From the NCBI GenBank assembly GCA_016748015.1, contig JAAOMT010000046.1:243687-307686 (forward strand): DNA of 64,000 bases, read 5' to 3'. Origin of the DNA: Geosiphon pyriformis (lineage: Eukaryota > Glomeromycota > Glomeromycetes > Archaeosporales > Geosiphonaceae). The position numbers were made by a program, and so were the translations under genes. Each line of letters starts with the position of its first letter. The first letter of the stretch is position 1. The notes beneath the pieces were generated by a model that worked only from the letters and a program-made list of their open reading frames with translations, was not told the DNA's origin and ran no database searches. Shown here one piece after another: positions 41,994-54,080 of this stretch.

Positions 41994-44867
41994 ATGGAAA
42001 CAATGTATTTCAATCCTTTCTTAAACACTTGCCTTCGCAGTCGATTATTATGGAAACCTGCCACCAGTTTTATCAGTACGATATCTTCTCACTCTCACAA
42101 GGCCATCAAAAAAGGGTATTGAGTTTTAACGTCTTTTCAGTCATTATCCTGAAGAAACCTTATATTTTTTGGCCATTTTTCTAGAGGATTAAAAAAAATC
42201 ACGTCGATTTTGGACAAAGAGATTAAAGAATTAGAAGCAAAGCTCGAGACTCATGACAAGCAAAGATCTACCCAGGTATCTTGCTCACAGTGGTCTAACT
42301 TCTCTGATTGTAATTTAAATACCATTTGCAACTTCAACAGTACGCTGACCTTCAACATTCATACTCATAATATTTAATCTTACCGTAAAGTTAGGCCTAT
42401 TATAAGCCATTTTCTGAAGTTGATTATATGCAAATCTATGACGCATTGTCCGTACCTCTTTCTCCACAACCAAAGAGCCCCAAGCTTGCCTCAATACGTG
42501 ATAAATATAAAATTTCTTCCTCTGGAGGACAAAACTTTACACTTGAGTTAGAAACGCCGCCATTTGAAACGAATTCTGAAACTGGGGAGCACTCAAAAAC
42601 TTTAATATCAATCGAGGATATCAAGGCGTTAGCTAATTCAAAAGAAAACAACCCTTCTTTAAAATCATATTCACTTGACCTTTTATTATTTAATAAAATA
42701 CTGACTAACTGCGTAGGTAAACAATTTGTCAAATTTCTGGTTTCTTAATACTAATGACTCCTATTATTGGATTAAAATAGGTTAAAAAAAAAGATATCAA
42801 CGCCACAGAAGAAATCCTGAAATTAATGGAGGTAAGCATATTTTTAAAAATTGGCTGCACAATAACGCCCCGGTCTCACATCTTATTTATAGAAATTTTC
42901 CATCTCCCCTGATGTTCGGACCTACGAGCACCTTATTGATCTATATTCCAGAGTTGGTGATTTAAACAAGGCAGTGTTGGCCTTTAACTTAATCGAGTCA
43001 AGTAAGTTACAATCTTTTCGCATATCACAATTTTACTTTTTCTGGCTATAAACTTCATACTCTCATAATTAGATGGATTAAAACCAACGATATTTGCATA
43101 CCATTATCTGATAAGAGCTTATTGTAATAATAACCATCTTATTGATGCCTTCAAAGTTTACGAGAAAATTAAAACCTCACGCTTAATCCCGACTCAGGCA
43201 ATTATTTTATTAGTTATAGCAAAACTCACAATAAGAAATGAATCACTTATTTCTATATTCGCATTCTTGTCTTCCAAAGCCCATTTATACTACCCTTATT
43301 AAAGGATGTATCGATCGGCGAGAGATGGCGCTTGCTTGGAAAACATTCGATTATATGCGGCTGGAAATCTGTGAACCTGATGAAGTTACGTATAGCTTAA
43401 TGATCCACGCTTGTGCTAAGGTGTGAAACCGTTTAATTTGATTCTTAATTCAGATACCATTTTTTCTTCTCACAAGACTACTAACGTACTTAGTCCCAAG
43501 AAGTCGAACGGGCTTTTGATTTATTTCAAGAAATGACGGAAAAAGGATTATCACCGACCGACGTCACATTCAATTCCTTATTAAATGCTTGCGCATTGCG
43601 AAAAGATATCCTTAGAATCCCAGTTATTCGTTTTTATCTCATCTTGCAAGGAACATTCTTAACATTTTGGCACAACACATTATTATAATGAGGCTTTTAC
43701 CTTGTTGGAACAAATGGAAGAGCATGGGTTTCAAGCTGATCAGATTACGTATAACACTTTGATCTTTGCTTGCTCAAAGCAAGGAGATTTGGCGACTGCA
43801 AGGAAGTTATTAAAGAGAATGATGGAAAGGTAGGCTTATGCGAAAATCCTACAACGTCAATGTTTGACTAATCAACCTTCCCTCCATTAGTACGGAAAAA
43901 CAGCCCGAATTGGCCCCTAACGTGGTTTCATACGTTAATATGTTTTGGGTATACTCGTCATACAAGCCAGCAGGACATTCACGCAGATTGGACGACAGTG
44001 CCCAGCATTTTGAATCATCCACCCGATCAATCACCGGATTTAAAAGTGATATAAATCCAATTTACAGAGAGGATTCTTTAAATGCCCACGCCAAAACAGA
44101 CCCTTTTTTGCCTTACCACCCAGAGACAGATAATCAAGCCTTTATTGAGGCTAAAATGATTTTTGATTATATTGTGCACAATGCAAATCGTTCCTTAAAT
44201 AGAGAAACGGTGATGCAGAATCAAAATATAGTCACCATAACCCCATTTCTAATTGATGCCTATCTTAACGTGGTTGTCCGAAAAGGCGATTTCCAAACAG
44301 CAGTTTCAGTGTATACCGATGTCTTCTCCAATTTCAAGCTTGAGCACACAGGGTGGACATTCATCGCAATGTTGAGAGCTTGTTTCCGCCATAGACGGCT
44401 TGATGATGCTTCCCGAATATGGAAGGATTGGATAATTTGGTGGAAAGAACAAAGTACAATGTATCAGAATATTGATACTCACAAGAGAGAGATAAAATTT
44501 AAAGCCATCGGACATACAATTGATGTACGGTACCAAGCATATCGTTCCATGATCAATACTTTAGCGAGGTAACTTGAACTTATACATGTATAAATTATCT
44601 GAATACAATTAAATCTCATCCTCCGAATGTTTTTCCTTTATTAGATGCGATGAGGTACCTGGAGCCATAAAACTGCTAATAAGATTGGGACAAAGCGGAA
44701 CCCCAAAGTTTTCAGATTTTTATCCTTTATACCATAAATGTATCCAAAAAGAGGATAAGGAAGCAATGAATCGATTGTTAATTGTATGTGCTGAACCAAA
44801 GACCAAGTTAGATGAGGTCAATCGTTTATTACTCCGAAAATGGAATGGCGGAACAAAATTTCGCTAA
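41994..44867 (+). CDS. Mitochondrial-type pentatricopeptide repeat (PPR) protein, 11 exons
   Basis: A predicted 706-residue RNA-binding PPR protein, probably acting on mitochondrial transcripts. My exon model, with phases that close exactly: 41994-42115, 42185-42275, 42395-42712, 42781-42831, 42893-43001, 43073-43197, 43280-43420, 43494-43605, 43679-43829, 43891-44568, 44645-44867. The N-terminus is Arg/Ser/Lys-rich with a single acidic residue (Glu2), like a mitochondrial presequence, then a coiled-coil-like stretch. At least five consecutive motifs of 35 (one 36) residues follow, each with the xxTYxxLI...A...P pattern (for example EVTYSLMIHACAK and QITYNTLIFACSK); later PPR-like helices lie in exon 10. 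Most introns are GT-AG, intron 6 looks GC-AG and intron 8 looks AT-AC (U12 type). Fungal Ccm1-like proteins are similar in kind, but I do not assign a symbol. Confidence 0.87.
43606..43678 (+). other. Candidate U12-type AT-AC intron (intron 8 of the PPR gene)
   Basis: 73 nt starting ATATCCTTA and ending ACAAC/AC. The 5' site matches the minor-spliceosome consensus ATATCCTT. A branch-site-like CATTCTTAAC lies at 43654-43663, 16 nt from the 3' end. Removing it joins ...LRK-D-YYNEAF in phase and preserves the PPR repeat; no GT donor fits nearby. Confidence 0.75.
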
Positions 44868-45029
44868 GGAGGCCGAGAAAAAAATGTTAGTTTTAAAATA
44901 TCCGTCACTGTATATAATTTATAAGAGAATGTTCAACTACCATTCATAAGTCGTTGCTAATTTATTGACTATCGTTTTTGAGGAGTACTCTTGGTTTTAT
45001 AAAAAGCTCGGTATTCTTACAAGCCCTTA

Positions 45030-45625
45030 TTAGGGCATAATATAATAAAAACCATTTATAAGAGCCGATAATATCAATGGACCAAACGTTAATGCCATTC
45101 CGACAGGGCGCCATACATTAACCCCTTGATTTTTAGAAAAAGAAATCTCCGAATGCACCACTCTTCCAGCTAATGAAGTTATGCAAATTCCATGTAAAAC
45201 AGAAGAAGAAAGGTGATTGTTGATTTCAACAAAAAAAAGTAGTAATAAAGTGAATGGTACGTATTCAACAAAATTGGCGTGAGCGCGGACCTTGCGCTGA
45301 ACTTCGTGAAATCCCGCGAGATTGAGGGGACGACAGCTCAAGTGAGGCTTTTGGATCGCCTTGCCTTGGTCATTGGAGCTTAGGCTCGATTGTGTTTTCC
45401 ACCGTTCCAGCTCGATAAAAGCTAAATATTCAAGCGTGCTGAAAGAATTATAATTTATTAATGCCGTATACCAGAGACTCGCAAATATAACTTTTTTCGA
45501 ATTTTAACCCACCCATCCCCAAGCGGAACATAAAACCTGCGCCTTGCTTTAATCACTCGAACACTTAAAACAAAATAATAAATCGCGAATATGCAAGAGT
45601 AAAATGGTACAAGATGAGACTCCAT
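45030..45625 (-). CDS. MAPEG-family membrane protein, two exons
   Basis: A predicted 139-residue membrane protein of the MAPEG family (relatives include microsomal glutathione transferase and leukotriene C4 synthase). Exon 1 is 45625-45513 (ATG at 45625; MESHLVPFYSC, first membrane helix, then SVRVIKARRRFYVPLGDG). Exon 2 is 45336-45030 (HEVQRKVRAHANFVEYVPF, LLLLFF helix, HGICITSLAGRVVHSEI, WRPVGMALTFG, final helix). The RAHANFxEYVP motif is the family hallmark, with the Arg/Asn/Glu that line the glutathione site in characterised members. The 176-nt intron has a GTGGGT donor and TTGAG acceptor, so the junction is less certain than the two ends. It is convergent with the PPR gene, 162 bp apart. 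Substrate unknown. Confidence 0.82.
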
Positions 45626-46711
45626 AATACTAACAATTCAATATTGAGGTTGCAATGTATTAAAATTAAAAAATTTAATTTGGGCCAACCCATATTAATA
45701 TTGGTGCATTATTTAAATAGAAACTGAATTTTGAAGTCTTGCTGCTTTAGTAAAAGATACTTTGTAATTTGGTATGTTTTTCAATTCTGAAGATTCAGCA
45801 TTTATATTTTTCAAATCACCTATTTGATAAAAAAAAATTAAAACTTCAGACATCTGAGATAATACCAGTTTGATTTATTCTTGAAATATGAATTTGTCCA
45901 TAGCTTTAACCTAAAAAGATAATTAGTGTTTTTTGTTTAATTGTTTAATCAATTTTACATTTTACAAAACTTATTATATAGCCAATTTGTGTAACTTTTT
46001 TTTGTGTTATTTGAATTTACTGCAAATTAAATTTGTTATCAAAATTTACAAATAATAGAAATGAAAACAATTACTTTTTTTTGTTTTTTTGCTTTAATTC
46101 CAATATTATAAAAATTTAAGCTTTATAAACTTATTATAAATAAATAATAAAAAATAAATGTTTTAAAAAAAGATAGTTTTAAAAACAAATAATTTAAAAA
46201 GTTATTATTTTTATAAATAAAGTACAAAAAGTTAACTTACCAAAATTTTTAAAACAAATTTTAAAAAAATATAACTATTATATTATTAAAAATTTTTAAA
46301 TACAATAATTTAATAAAAACATTAATAATTTTTTAACAAATTAAATAATAAATTTATTTTTATATTAAAAAAATACTTAATAAAAAAAATACAATTTAAA
46401 ACAATAAATTTTATTTTAAATATAATTAATATACATAAAAATTTTTTTAAAAATGTTATTTTTAAAAAAAGTTTTTTGTCTTTATTATAATTTTTAATAT
46501 TTAATTTAATAAAACCAAATTTTTTGTGTTTAATTTTAAGTTTATTAATATTATTAATAAAAAAATAAAAAAATATATTTATATAAAATAATATTATTGT
46601 TTATTTTAAATTTAATAGTAATCTTGACTATAATTTTAATTTTTAAAAACATTAATTTAAATTAAACTAAGTTGAATATGTTTTTATATACTAATTGTAA
46701 AATATTTAGTC
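45626..46711. other. AT-rich spacer between MAPEG gene and element P
   Basis: The first 100 bp probably carry the MAPEG promoter. The rest is A/T-run sequence without recognisable coding or LTR similarity. I see no gene. Confidence 0.5.
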
Positions 46712-46715
46712 ATAT

Positions 46716-47450
46716 TATTATGGTTAAAATCTATACTTTTTATTAGTTATTATATGTATTAGCCACTAATATTATATAATTAACCACTTTATTTTTAGAT
46801 AGTAATTGTTGACCTAATTACTGACCTAATCATTAAACTGATTATTGATCTAATCAATAATCTAATCATTGATCTGATCATTAACTTAATTATTAACCTA
46901 GTTATTAACTTGATTATTGACCACTTTTAATAACTATATAAGTAATAAATCTTTTAACTATAAAAAAGCATATAAGAATTAAAGAAAAAAATAAAATAAA
47001 ATAACAACTTCATTTTAATTCTTCTCTTTTTGCTAATTTTTTTTTATCTTCAAGTATCTGAATATTTTAGAATAAAAAATTACTTTTTGGCATTTACTTA
47101 TTTTTTTCTTAACTTGTATAATTGTAGCATTTGAAAATTATTAAATAAAACATAACTAAAAAACATATTTAATATCTGATATTGACTTTTAAAAGCATTA
47201 ACATGAGGCATAAAATTATACCAGTGTGTTATCATTTGTTAACAGTACAAACTATCTTTCTATCTTTAGATTCTATAATTATCTTTTGAAAAAAATAATG
47301 ACTAAGATATTTTATGAGACTAATCTTACATATTGAATCCATATTTATTCAATTTATTCTTTGAAATTAAATTTTTTTTTGATTAATTTTATCACTCTAC
47401 AATTCTGTTTTTTCTTGCTATTTATTAGTATGTTACTTCAACTCATAACA
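46716..47450 (+). repeat. 5' LTR of copy P
   Basis: 735 bp, starting TATTATGG (TGTTATGG in others) and ending ACTCATAACA. It includes decayed minisatellite units at about 46805-46920 and a TATATAAGT box at about 46932. A degenerate PBS (TAATGCTTTCTGTAAG) follows at about 47457. Confidence 0.88.
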
Positions 47451-47498
47451 TAAAAGTAATGCTTTCTGTAAGATTGTCAACATCTATTTGTTTTCTAT

Positions 47499-48887
47499 TG
47501 TATAAGTAATTATTTATATCTGTTACAACAATCAAAAAAACACTTTAAAGCACACAACAAAAACAACTTAAACTTTATTGAACTCAATTTTTTGTCTTTC
47601 TGCTTGATTTGTTTTCTTATTAAAGAACAATCCAGAAAACAATTCCAAGATTTTTGAAACTGGTTTCTAAACAAACACTCAACTGAAATCTACAAAGTCT
47701 ACACAGCTTACTTCTTTAACCAAGCTGACTTTGAAGACAATCTTGAAAAAAGAAATAATAACATCAATTAGCTTTTATATTCAACAATCTTTAAACAACA
47801 ACTCCTGATTTCAAATATCTGAATCATCAAATTTACATCTGAATTGTTGCTTATTAATTAACTAAAACTTTCCTTAAAACAGAAAAAAAAGCTACCAAAC
47901 CATTTTTGTTTTTGATCTCTTTTTAAGTAATTTAAATTATTTTACACAAACTGTTACTTCTAAAATAATAACTGCTGATCTCATACAAACAAACATTTTA
48001 GCTGCTCTCCAAGATATACAAACTGCTTTAGAATGAAAAAATAACATTCTATTACTACTATTTAGAGATAATACTTAAAAACCAATTAAATAGTTGGACA
48101 ATTTTAAAAGAACAGCCACTGCAAATTAATATAATACAAAATACAAGTTTCAAATCATTGGTGGCTATCTTTAAAGCTCTTCTGCTACTTGGTTTTTACA
48201 AAAAACCAATGTTAATGCTCACCAAAAAATCATTAAATGAACACCAATAAATACTAAAGAAAAAATATCTCTTTTACCATTCAGTTTGAAAACAAATTCA
48301 GAACTTCCATCTTAATCTCAAAATGGCATATAAAATTAGAAAAAAAAACTCAAAGTTCTGATAAAGTTGTAACTAAATATGCCAAAGCAATCCGAAAACT
48401 AATCAAAAAATGCACTTGGAATTCACTCTTTCAGTTTTTGCTTCTGTTTCTATTTTGGTTTCTGCTTTATAAATAGCTGCTACTTCTTTTACTGTTCAAA
48501 CTCAAGACTCAAATAAACAGTTAATAGATAAACTTACAGCAAATTTTGCTCAGCTATTAGAACCTTTGACACAAGCAGTTAGAGATAACTAGCAATTACA
48601 AAAACCCAGATTTGAATCATGTTTTAATTAGTCTTAGCAATCATTTTATCAAAGACAACAAAATTATGGCCTACCAATATGCTATTACTGTGAATTAACT
48701 AAACATTTCTCAAGAGATTACAACAATCCTCTCTTGCCCTCTCTAGCTTTTAAAAACAATAATACTCAGAACAACAGACTTAACAATAATAATACATCTA
48801 ATCAAAAACCTAATTATGTCAACATTAACTTCTTTGGAGAGAATCTCTTAGTTGAAGCCATTATTTATTAATCTTTAAACTAATAGA
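47499..48887 (+). pseudogene. Gag, family 1 copy P
   Basis: Gag without a valid start: the position equivalent to ATGGGTGATTA reads ATAAGTAATTA. The regions matching FQDFWNWFLNKHS, EIYTAYTTYYFDQA, EWLDDFE, RKLIK and the RLTANLARLLE block follow in order, with many stops. The zinc knuckle survives almost intact at about 48680-48721 as CYYCELTKHFSRDY, with the last Cys lost. A segment is missing near 48400, where RKLIKK joins directly to the HLGSTLPVF equivalent, an internal deletion of about 200 bp. It ends at the slippery site. Confidence 0.8.
48874..48880 (+). promoter_or_regulatory. -1 frameshift heptamer TTTAAAC (copy P)
   Basis: Context TCT TTA AAC TAA TAG. The heptamer is unchanged although sequence on both sides is heavily mutated. 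Its position relative to the gag end is the same as in the minus-strand copies. Confidence 0.65.
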
Positions 48888-50330
48888 CATATTTTCAAAA
48901 GGTAAGAGTACAAGCCAACCAAAAAAAAACCTTTTTTATGCTTTTAATCTAACTAATAATGACTATGGTATAAATAAATTGGCAATTAACTCCTCTGATT
49001 TAACAAAAAAAAAAAAAAGCCAAGATTGATTTCATCCTGAATTCTAATAAAGCTTTTATATTAACTACTAACAATAATGAGCTATTAAAAGCAAAAATCT
49101 TCAAAAATCTTCCAAAGTTAGAACCTTCAAAAATAGTACAAAAATCTGATCTCTACTTTATTGTTAAAGATCTTATAAAAACCCCAGCTCACATTACTTT
49201 TGGCCAACTAATAACTCATTCACAATTTAGAAAAAACCTTTACAAATTATTGATTTTAAAAAAAAAGACACCAAAAACTAACAAGCACTCTTATTAAGCT
49301 AGACTTGCTAATAATAGTAATGTTACTCTTCTAATTTGCAAAGCACAAGTGGTTAATTACTTTATTGATTTGATTTTAAATAGTAGATTATCTGTTAATG
49401 TTATTGCCAAACATTTTTTTAAAGCAATTGATAGAAAAATTAATAAATTTTCAACCAGATTTATGACCAATGTATATGGCAACAAAAAAAAAAGCTTGGT
49501 ATAGCCAAAGCTGTTTCTGTTTGCATTAATAACATTAACATTAAAACTAATATAGAGGTTTCTGAAGCCAAAAAATACACTATTATTGTTGGCAATAAAT
49601 GGTTTAAGAAAACAAAAGCTTTACTTAACTATGAACTTTGTAAGCTAACCATCAAATATGATAAGAAACCCATTATAATTAAGTGTTGTTATTGGACAAC
49701 TTCTTCAGTACTTATGCAAAATCCAAAAGAAAAACAATCAAATAAATTAGATGATAAAGAAAGCAAAAAAAAACAAAATAAAAAAAAACAAAAAGAAACT
49801 GCTAAACTTACCTACACTATTTTTACCAATAATAACAAGCCACTAAACAATGTTAAAACTGACAAAAAAGAAATTATTGTAAATAACAAGTTAATCTGTT
49901 GGCCATACTATAACATACTCAAAAAAACCTTTAACAGAAAACCTAGCAAAAAAGCCAAATACAGTTATTAGTAGTATAATCTTTATGCCTGGTGCTAATG
50001 TAATAAGCCATTGTATTCTTTCAATGATGAATGCAAATTTTGCCTGATTTATTACAAAGACTGAGAACTTATTAGCTTGATACCAAAAAAAGAAATACAA
50101 GAAGTACAAAAGTTTTTTAAAAATAAACCACCAAAGATACAGTCATTAATAATAAAGCAAAAAAAACTCTCTCCAAAAGAAAAAAAGATAAACATTAAAA
50201 ATTTGTTGGCTAGAAACAACCCAGTTATCTCAAAAGAAGGTAATATTTCTAAACATACCTATGTGATACAACATATTATTACCACCAGAGAAATTCACTC
50301 TATCTATTTGAAATCTTATTAATCTAATTA
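48888..50330 (+). pseudogene. Protease and linker of pol, family 1 copy P
   Basis: The basic patch (about 49000), FGQLITHSQFRKNL-like block (about 49200), protease region LILNSRLSVNVIAKHF (about 49370, where the catalytic Asp has become Asn), GISIET-like block, and an open segment 49714-49971. In that segment the family's acidic linker has become lysine-rich (KQSNKLDDKESKKKQNKKK). The Cys-rich linker (about 49970-50045) and a pre-RT stretch (50077-50322) follow. Not functional. Confidence 0.78.
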
Positions 50331-51575
50331 CTATAATAATAAATTTATTAAGAAAGAAATAAACTAAATTAAAAACCTTGAATTTATACAAAAAACCAAA
50401 AGTAAATAGGTTTTTTTAGTTGTAGTAGTATTCAAAAAAGATAAAACTCTATGCTTCTGTATTAACTATCAACAATTAAATGTTATTACTGAAAAAAACA
50501 TGTACTTATTTTCCAAAATTGATGTAATGCTAAACAAATTCAATGGTGCTGCTTTTTTCTTAACTATTGACTTAATTGCTAAATTTTGGCAAATAAAAAT
50601 AGATCCAAAAAGCAGAAAAAAAACTGTTTTTATTATTAAGTATGGTACCTATAAATTTACAGTTATGCTTTTTGGCCTCATCAATACTCTTCTCATCTTT
50701 TAATGCTTAATGAACAAAGTATTTAAATCAGTAAAAGAAAACTTTGTTCTAGTCTATTTGGATAACATAATAGTATACTCAAAAACTTGGAATAAACATC
50801 TTGAATATTTACAAAAAAATTTTGATCTTCTCAAAAATGTTGATCTTAAAATCAATTCTATCAACTCTTTTTTTGGGTGACAATTCATCCAGTTCCTTGG
50901 TTATTTTATTACAAAAAATAGAATTTTCCCTAATCTAATCAAAATTGAAAAAGTTCAAAACATTAAACAACCAATAAATCTTTATAAACTATGCTCTTTT
51001 CTTGAATTGGCCTTTTATTATCACAAATTTATCAAGAATTTCTCCAAAATTGCCTTTCTTCTTAATTAGCTATTTAAAAAAAAAGTCAATTATTACTGGG
51101 ATATGCATTAACAAAAAGTATTTGAAACTTTGAAGAAAAAATTGGTTACAAAACTTATTCTTATGCAACTTGATCTGAATCAATCTTTTATTTTTCATAT
51201 TGATGCATTCAACTATAAACTTGGTGCTGTTCTCTTACAAAAAAATAAAAATGACAAAGAACATACTATAGCATATGTAAGCAAAACACTTTTATTAGCA
51301 GAACAGAACTATTTTATTACTGAGCAAGATGCTTGGCAGTAGTTTGGACTATTAGTTACTGGAATAAATATTTTCTTGGTGTAAAATTTTTGGTAATAAC
51401 AGATCATTAAGCTTTGGTTTGGCTGCACAACAAAAAGAAGCTAGAACACAAACAAATAACTTACTGGATACTCCACCTAGATGAATTTAATTATGACATT
51501 TGATATTACAAAAGAGCAAATTATTAAAACACTGATGCTCTTTTTAGACTTATCATTTAGCAATAATACAACCTT
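50331..51575 (+). pseudogene. Reverse transcriptase and RNase H, family 1 copy P
   Basis: RT blocks CINYQQLNVI (about 50460), AAFFLTIDLIAKFWQIKIDP (about 50548), YKFTVMLFGLINT (about 50650) and FVLVYLDNIIVYSKT (about 50740; YLDN, as in copy C). The connection and RNase H follow: FIFHIDAFNYKLGAVLLQKNKND (51190) and AEQNYFITEQ, with a frame change at about 51335, then the VLVWLHN equivalent near 51420. Stops are frequent. It is clearly homologous to copy C throughout. Confidence 0.82.
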
Positions 51576-51619
51576 CAAAACCAAATCAATTTAATTATTA
51601 ATATTTTTTCTCTTAACCA

Positions 51620-52735
51620 AACATGATAATAGAATTGTACAACTACTCTGCACTAATAAAATTTTTAGGTAAAAAACAATATTTACTAGATTAAAATTGA
51701 CAGCAAAGAAAACATTTGTGCAAACAATTAAATTTTTATTTAATTTATTAGAACCAGTTATATAAAAAAAATAAAAAAAATCTTAACTGCTCCCAAAAAG
51801 TCATTAGATTTAAAGAAAAAAAATTGTGATCTATAACATGCATACTAATCCATTAGCTAAACACTTTGAAAAAACAAAAACAATTTAGAAAACTTTAACT
51901 CACTATTATTGGCCTATCTTGAAAAAAAACATTGCTGAGTACATTAAAACTTGTAATATTAGCCAAAGAAGAAAAAAACCCAATTACAAAGAAAATATTC
52001 ATCCAATCTCTGTTGGTTAATCATTTGACAAAATTGGTATAGATGTTGTTGTATCTTTAACAATAACTTCTAATGGCAACAGATATATTATTATAGCTAC
52101 TAACTATTTTACAAAGTCAGTAGAAGCAAGAGTTATTTCAAACCAAACAGCAATCTTTATAACCAATTTTATTTATAAAGATATCATCTGCCATCATGGC
52201 TGTTCCAAAAAACTTTTATCTAATAGAGGAAAAACTTTTTTCAGTACACTGGTTGAAAAACCTTCTAAAAAAATAAGAATACATTATAAACTTTCTTTTT
52301 CTTACTATTCTTAAACAAATAATCTAGTAAAATGTTTCAACAAAACATTATGTAAAACATTGGCCAAAACCAGTAAAAAAAAAACTTATGAGACAAAGTG
52401 TTGTCTTAGTAAAAACACAAATAATTGCTTTTGAAAAGATAAAACAGTTTCAAGAAAAGCTTAAGAAAAAGAAAATCTATAAAACACTTTTTTTAAATAT
52501 TAGTAACTTAGTTTTGGAATATTGTTTAAACAAAGACAATATCTATGGTAATAAGTTTTTTAGCTAGTGAAAAAAACCTTTTATAGTCAACAAAGTTTTA
52601 AACAATGGTTCTTATATCCTATAAAATCAATATAGAACAATTTTCAATAATTGTTCTGTTTATGATACATGACTTAAAAAATATTACAAACGATCTGATT
52701 GGTTACTTATTGTAATAATACTGACCCAAATAATC
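51620..52735 (+). pseudogene. Integrase, family 1 copy P
   Basis: Integrase remains in order: NMHTNPLAKHFEKTKTI (51836), CNISQRRKKPN (51952), KIGIDVVVSLTITSN (first Asp; about 52028), LLSNRGKTF (second catalytic Asp now Asn; about 52216), NNLVKCFNKTL (about 52320), a deletion of the FAYRTVNHDITSYEPF region (about 52390), and the KPFIVNKVLNNGSYIL tail (about 52575). Inactive. Confidence 0.8.
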
Positions 52736-52739
52736 AGCA

Positions 52740-53455
52740 AAAATTAGGTATAAATAAATACACTATTTCCAAAACAGAAATATCTTCAATTGATATAAAC
52801 AATTATTTCCTGAATCAAAACATTCAAAATGCTTTTTATACTTTTTATAAATATTGAATTAAAAACTATTCAAATACTACTTTAATTATTGGAAAACAAA
52901 TCACTATAGCTGATAACAATAAAACACATACTGTTATTAGACTAAAGAAAACCACTATCAGAAGAAAAAAAATTGGTAGCAAAATGAATAAATATCTGCT
53001 AAAAAATATAACAGCAGCAATACTTTTACTTTCTATTACAATTGGAAAAATGATTAAAGAAATTTTGCCTATAGACAAAAACTTGTCATATGGAAGACAA
53101 CTAGAACTTTATGGTTACCTTGATAAAATTAAAAAAGATATAAAATTTATAAAGAAAACAACTTTAGAGATACAAGTAGAAATTTTGGGCATTATATGAT
53201 TAGATGTTTCAAAAGTTTTGACCATTGCTAAAAGAACTAAAACTTTTATATAAAGATTTGGTCTCTTAAATACAAAACTTATTTTGCTTCAAGTATTATA
53301 TATTTTATTCACAAAAGACTTCAATAAACTAGTTAGCTTTAAGTTAGATGAAATCTTTCAAATAAAATATTTTATAAATAATTTGATTTTACTAGAGCTT
53401 AATTTCTTTAAAAAGAATAATGTTATAGTTAAAACCCATACTTTTTATTAATTAT
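52740..53455 (+). pseudogene. ORF3 of family 1 (copy P)
   Basis: Homologous to ORF3 of B, C and D across its length. An open piece (52984-53199) holds MNKYLLKNITAAILLLSIT, LPIDKNLSYGRQLELYGYLD and TTLEIQVEILGII. Later parts (LLNTKLILLQVLYILFTKDFNKLVSFKLDE) contain stops. As elsewhere, the reading frame crosses into the 3' LTR, ending VKTHTFY at 53453. Similarity to B, C and D is strong in protein terms despite heavy nucleotide decay. Confidence 0.62.
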
Positions 53456-54080
53456 CTTATATATTAACCACTAATGTCATATAATTAGCCACCCTATTTT
53501 TAGATAGTGATTGTTAACCTAATTATTAATCTAATTGTTAACCTAGTTATTGACCATTTTCAATAGCTATATAAGTAATAAATCTCTTAGCTATAAAAAA
53601 GCATGTAAAAATCAAAAAAAAAAATAAAATAAAATAACAACTTCATTTTAATTCTTCTCTTTTTATTAATTTTTTTTCTTACCTTTAAGTATCTGAATAT
53701 CTTGGAATAAAAAATTAATTATTGGTATTTACTTACTCTTTTTTTGATTTATATAATTATAGCATTTGAAAATTATTAAATAAAATATAACTAAAGAGCA
53801 CATCTAATACCTGATATTGAATTCTAAGAGTATTAATGTGAAACATAGAATTATATCAGTTATTATTTGTTAACAGTACAGACTATTTTTTTATTTTCAG
53901 ATTTTTCAGTTATCTTTTGAAAAGAATAGTAACTAAACTATTTTATAAAACTGATTTTACATATTAAATTTATATTTATTTAATTCACTCCTTAAAGTTA
54001 AATTCTCTTTAATTAATTTTATTATCCTATAATTCTGTTCTTCCTTGCTATCTGTTAACTTGTTACTCTAACCTGTAACA
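53421..54080 (+). repeat. 3' LTR of copy P
   Basis: 660 bp, TGTTATAGTT...CCTGTAACA, followed by ATAT. It is about 75 bp shorter than the 5' LTR, mainly through fewer minisatellite units (about four near 53510-53560). Confidence 0.9.

Larger units (their letters stand above)
46716..54080 (+). mobile_element. Ty3/gypsy family 1, copy P (complete but decayed, plus strand)
   Basis: A 7365-bp element with both LTRs (46716-47450 and 53421-54080) and all regions in order. The 4-mer ATAT lies on both sides (46712-46715 and 54081-54084), the best-supported target-site duplication in the window. It is the only family 1 copy in the window with all regions that shows no sign of rearrangement, and it defines the element's true limits. 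Coding is destroyed by transitions. Confidence 0.92.

Noticed and set aside
42428-42748. ATG at 42428 as the start of the PPR gene
   Set aside because: Upstream exons 41994-42115 and 42185-42275 join in phase through GT-AG introns and supply a mitochondrial-presequence-like N-terminus, so the upstream ATG is preferred.
45030-45341. Single-exon MAPEG gene starting at a non-ATG codon near 45341
   Set aside because: It lacks the first helix and the VRVIKARRRF...LGDG segment, which is found in phase in an upstream exon at 45513-45625 with a proper ATG.
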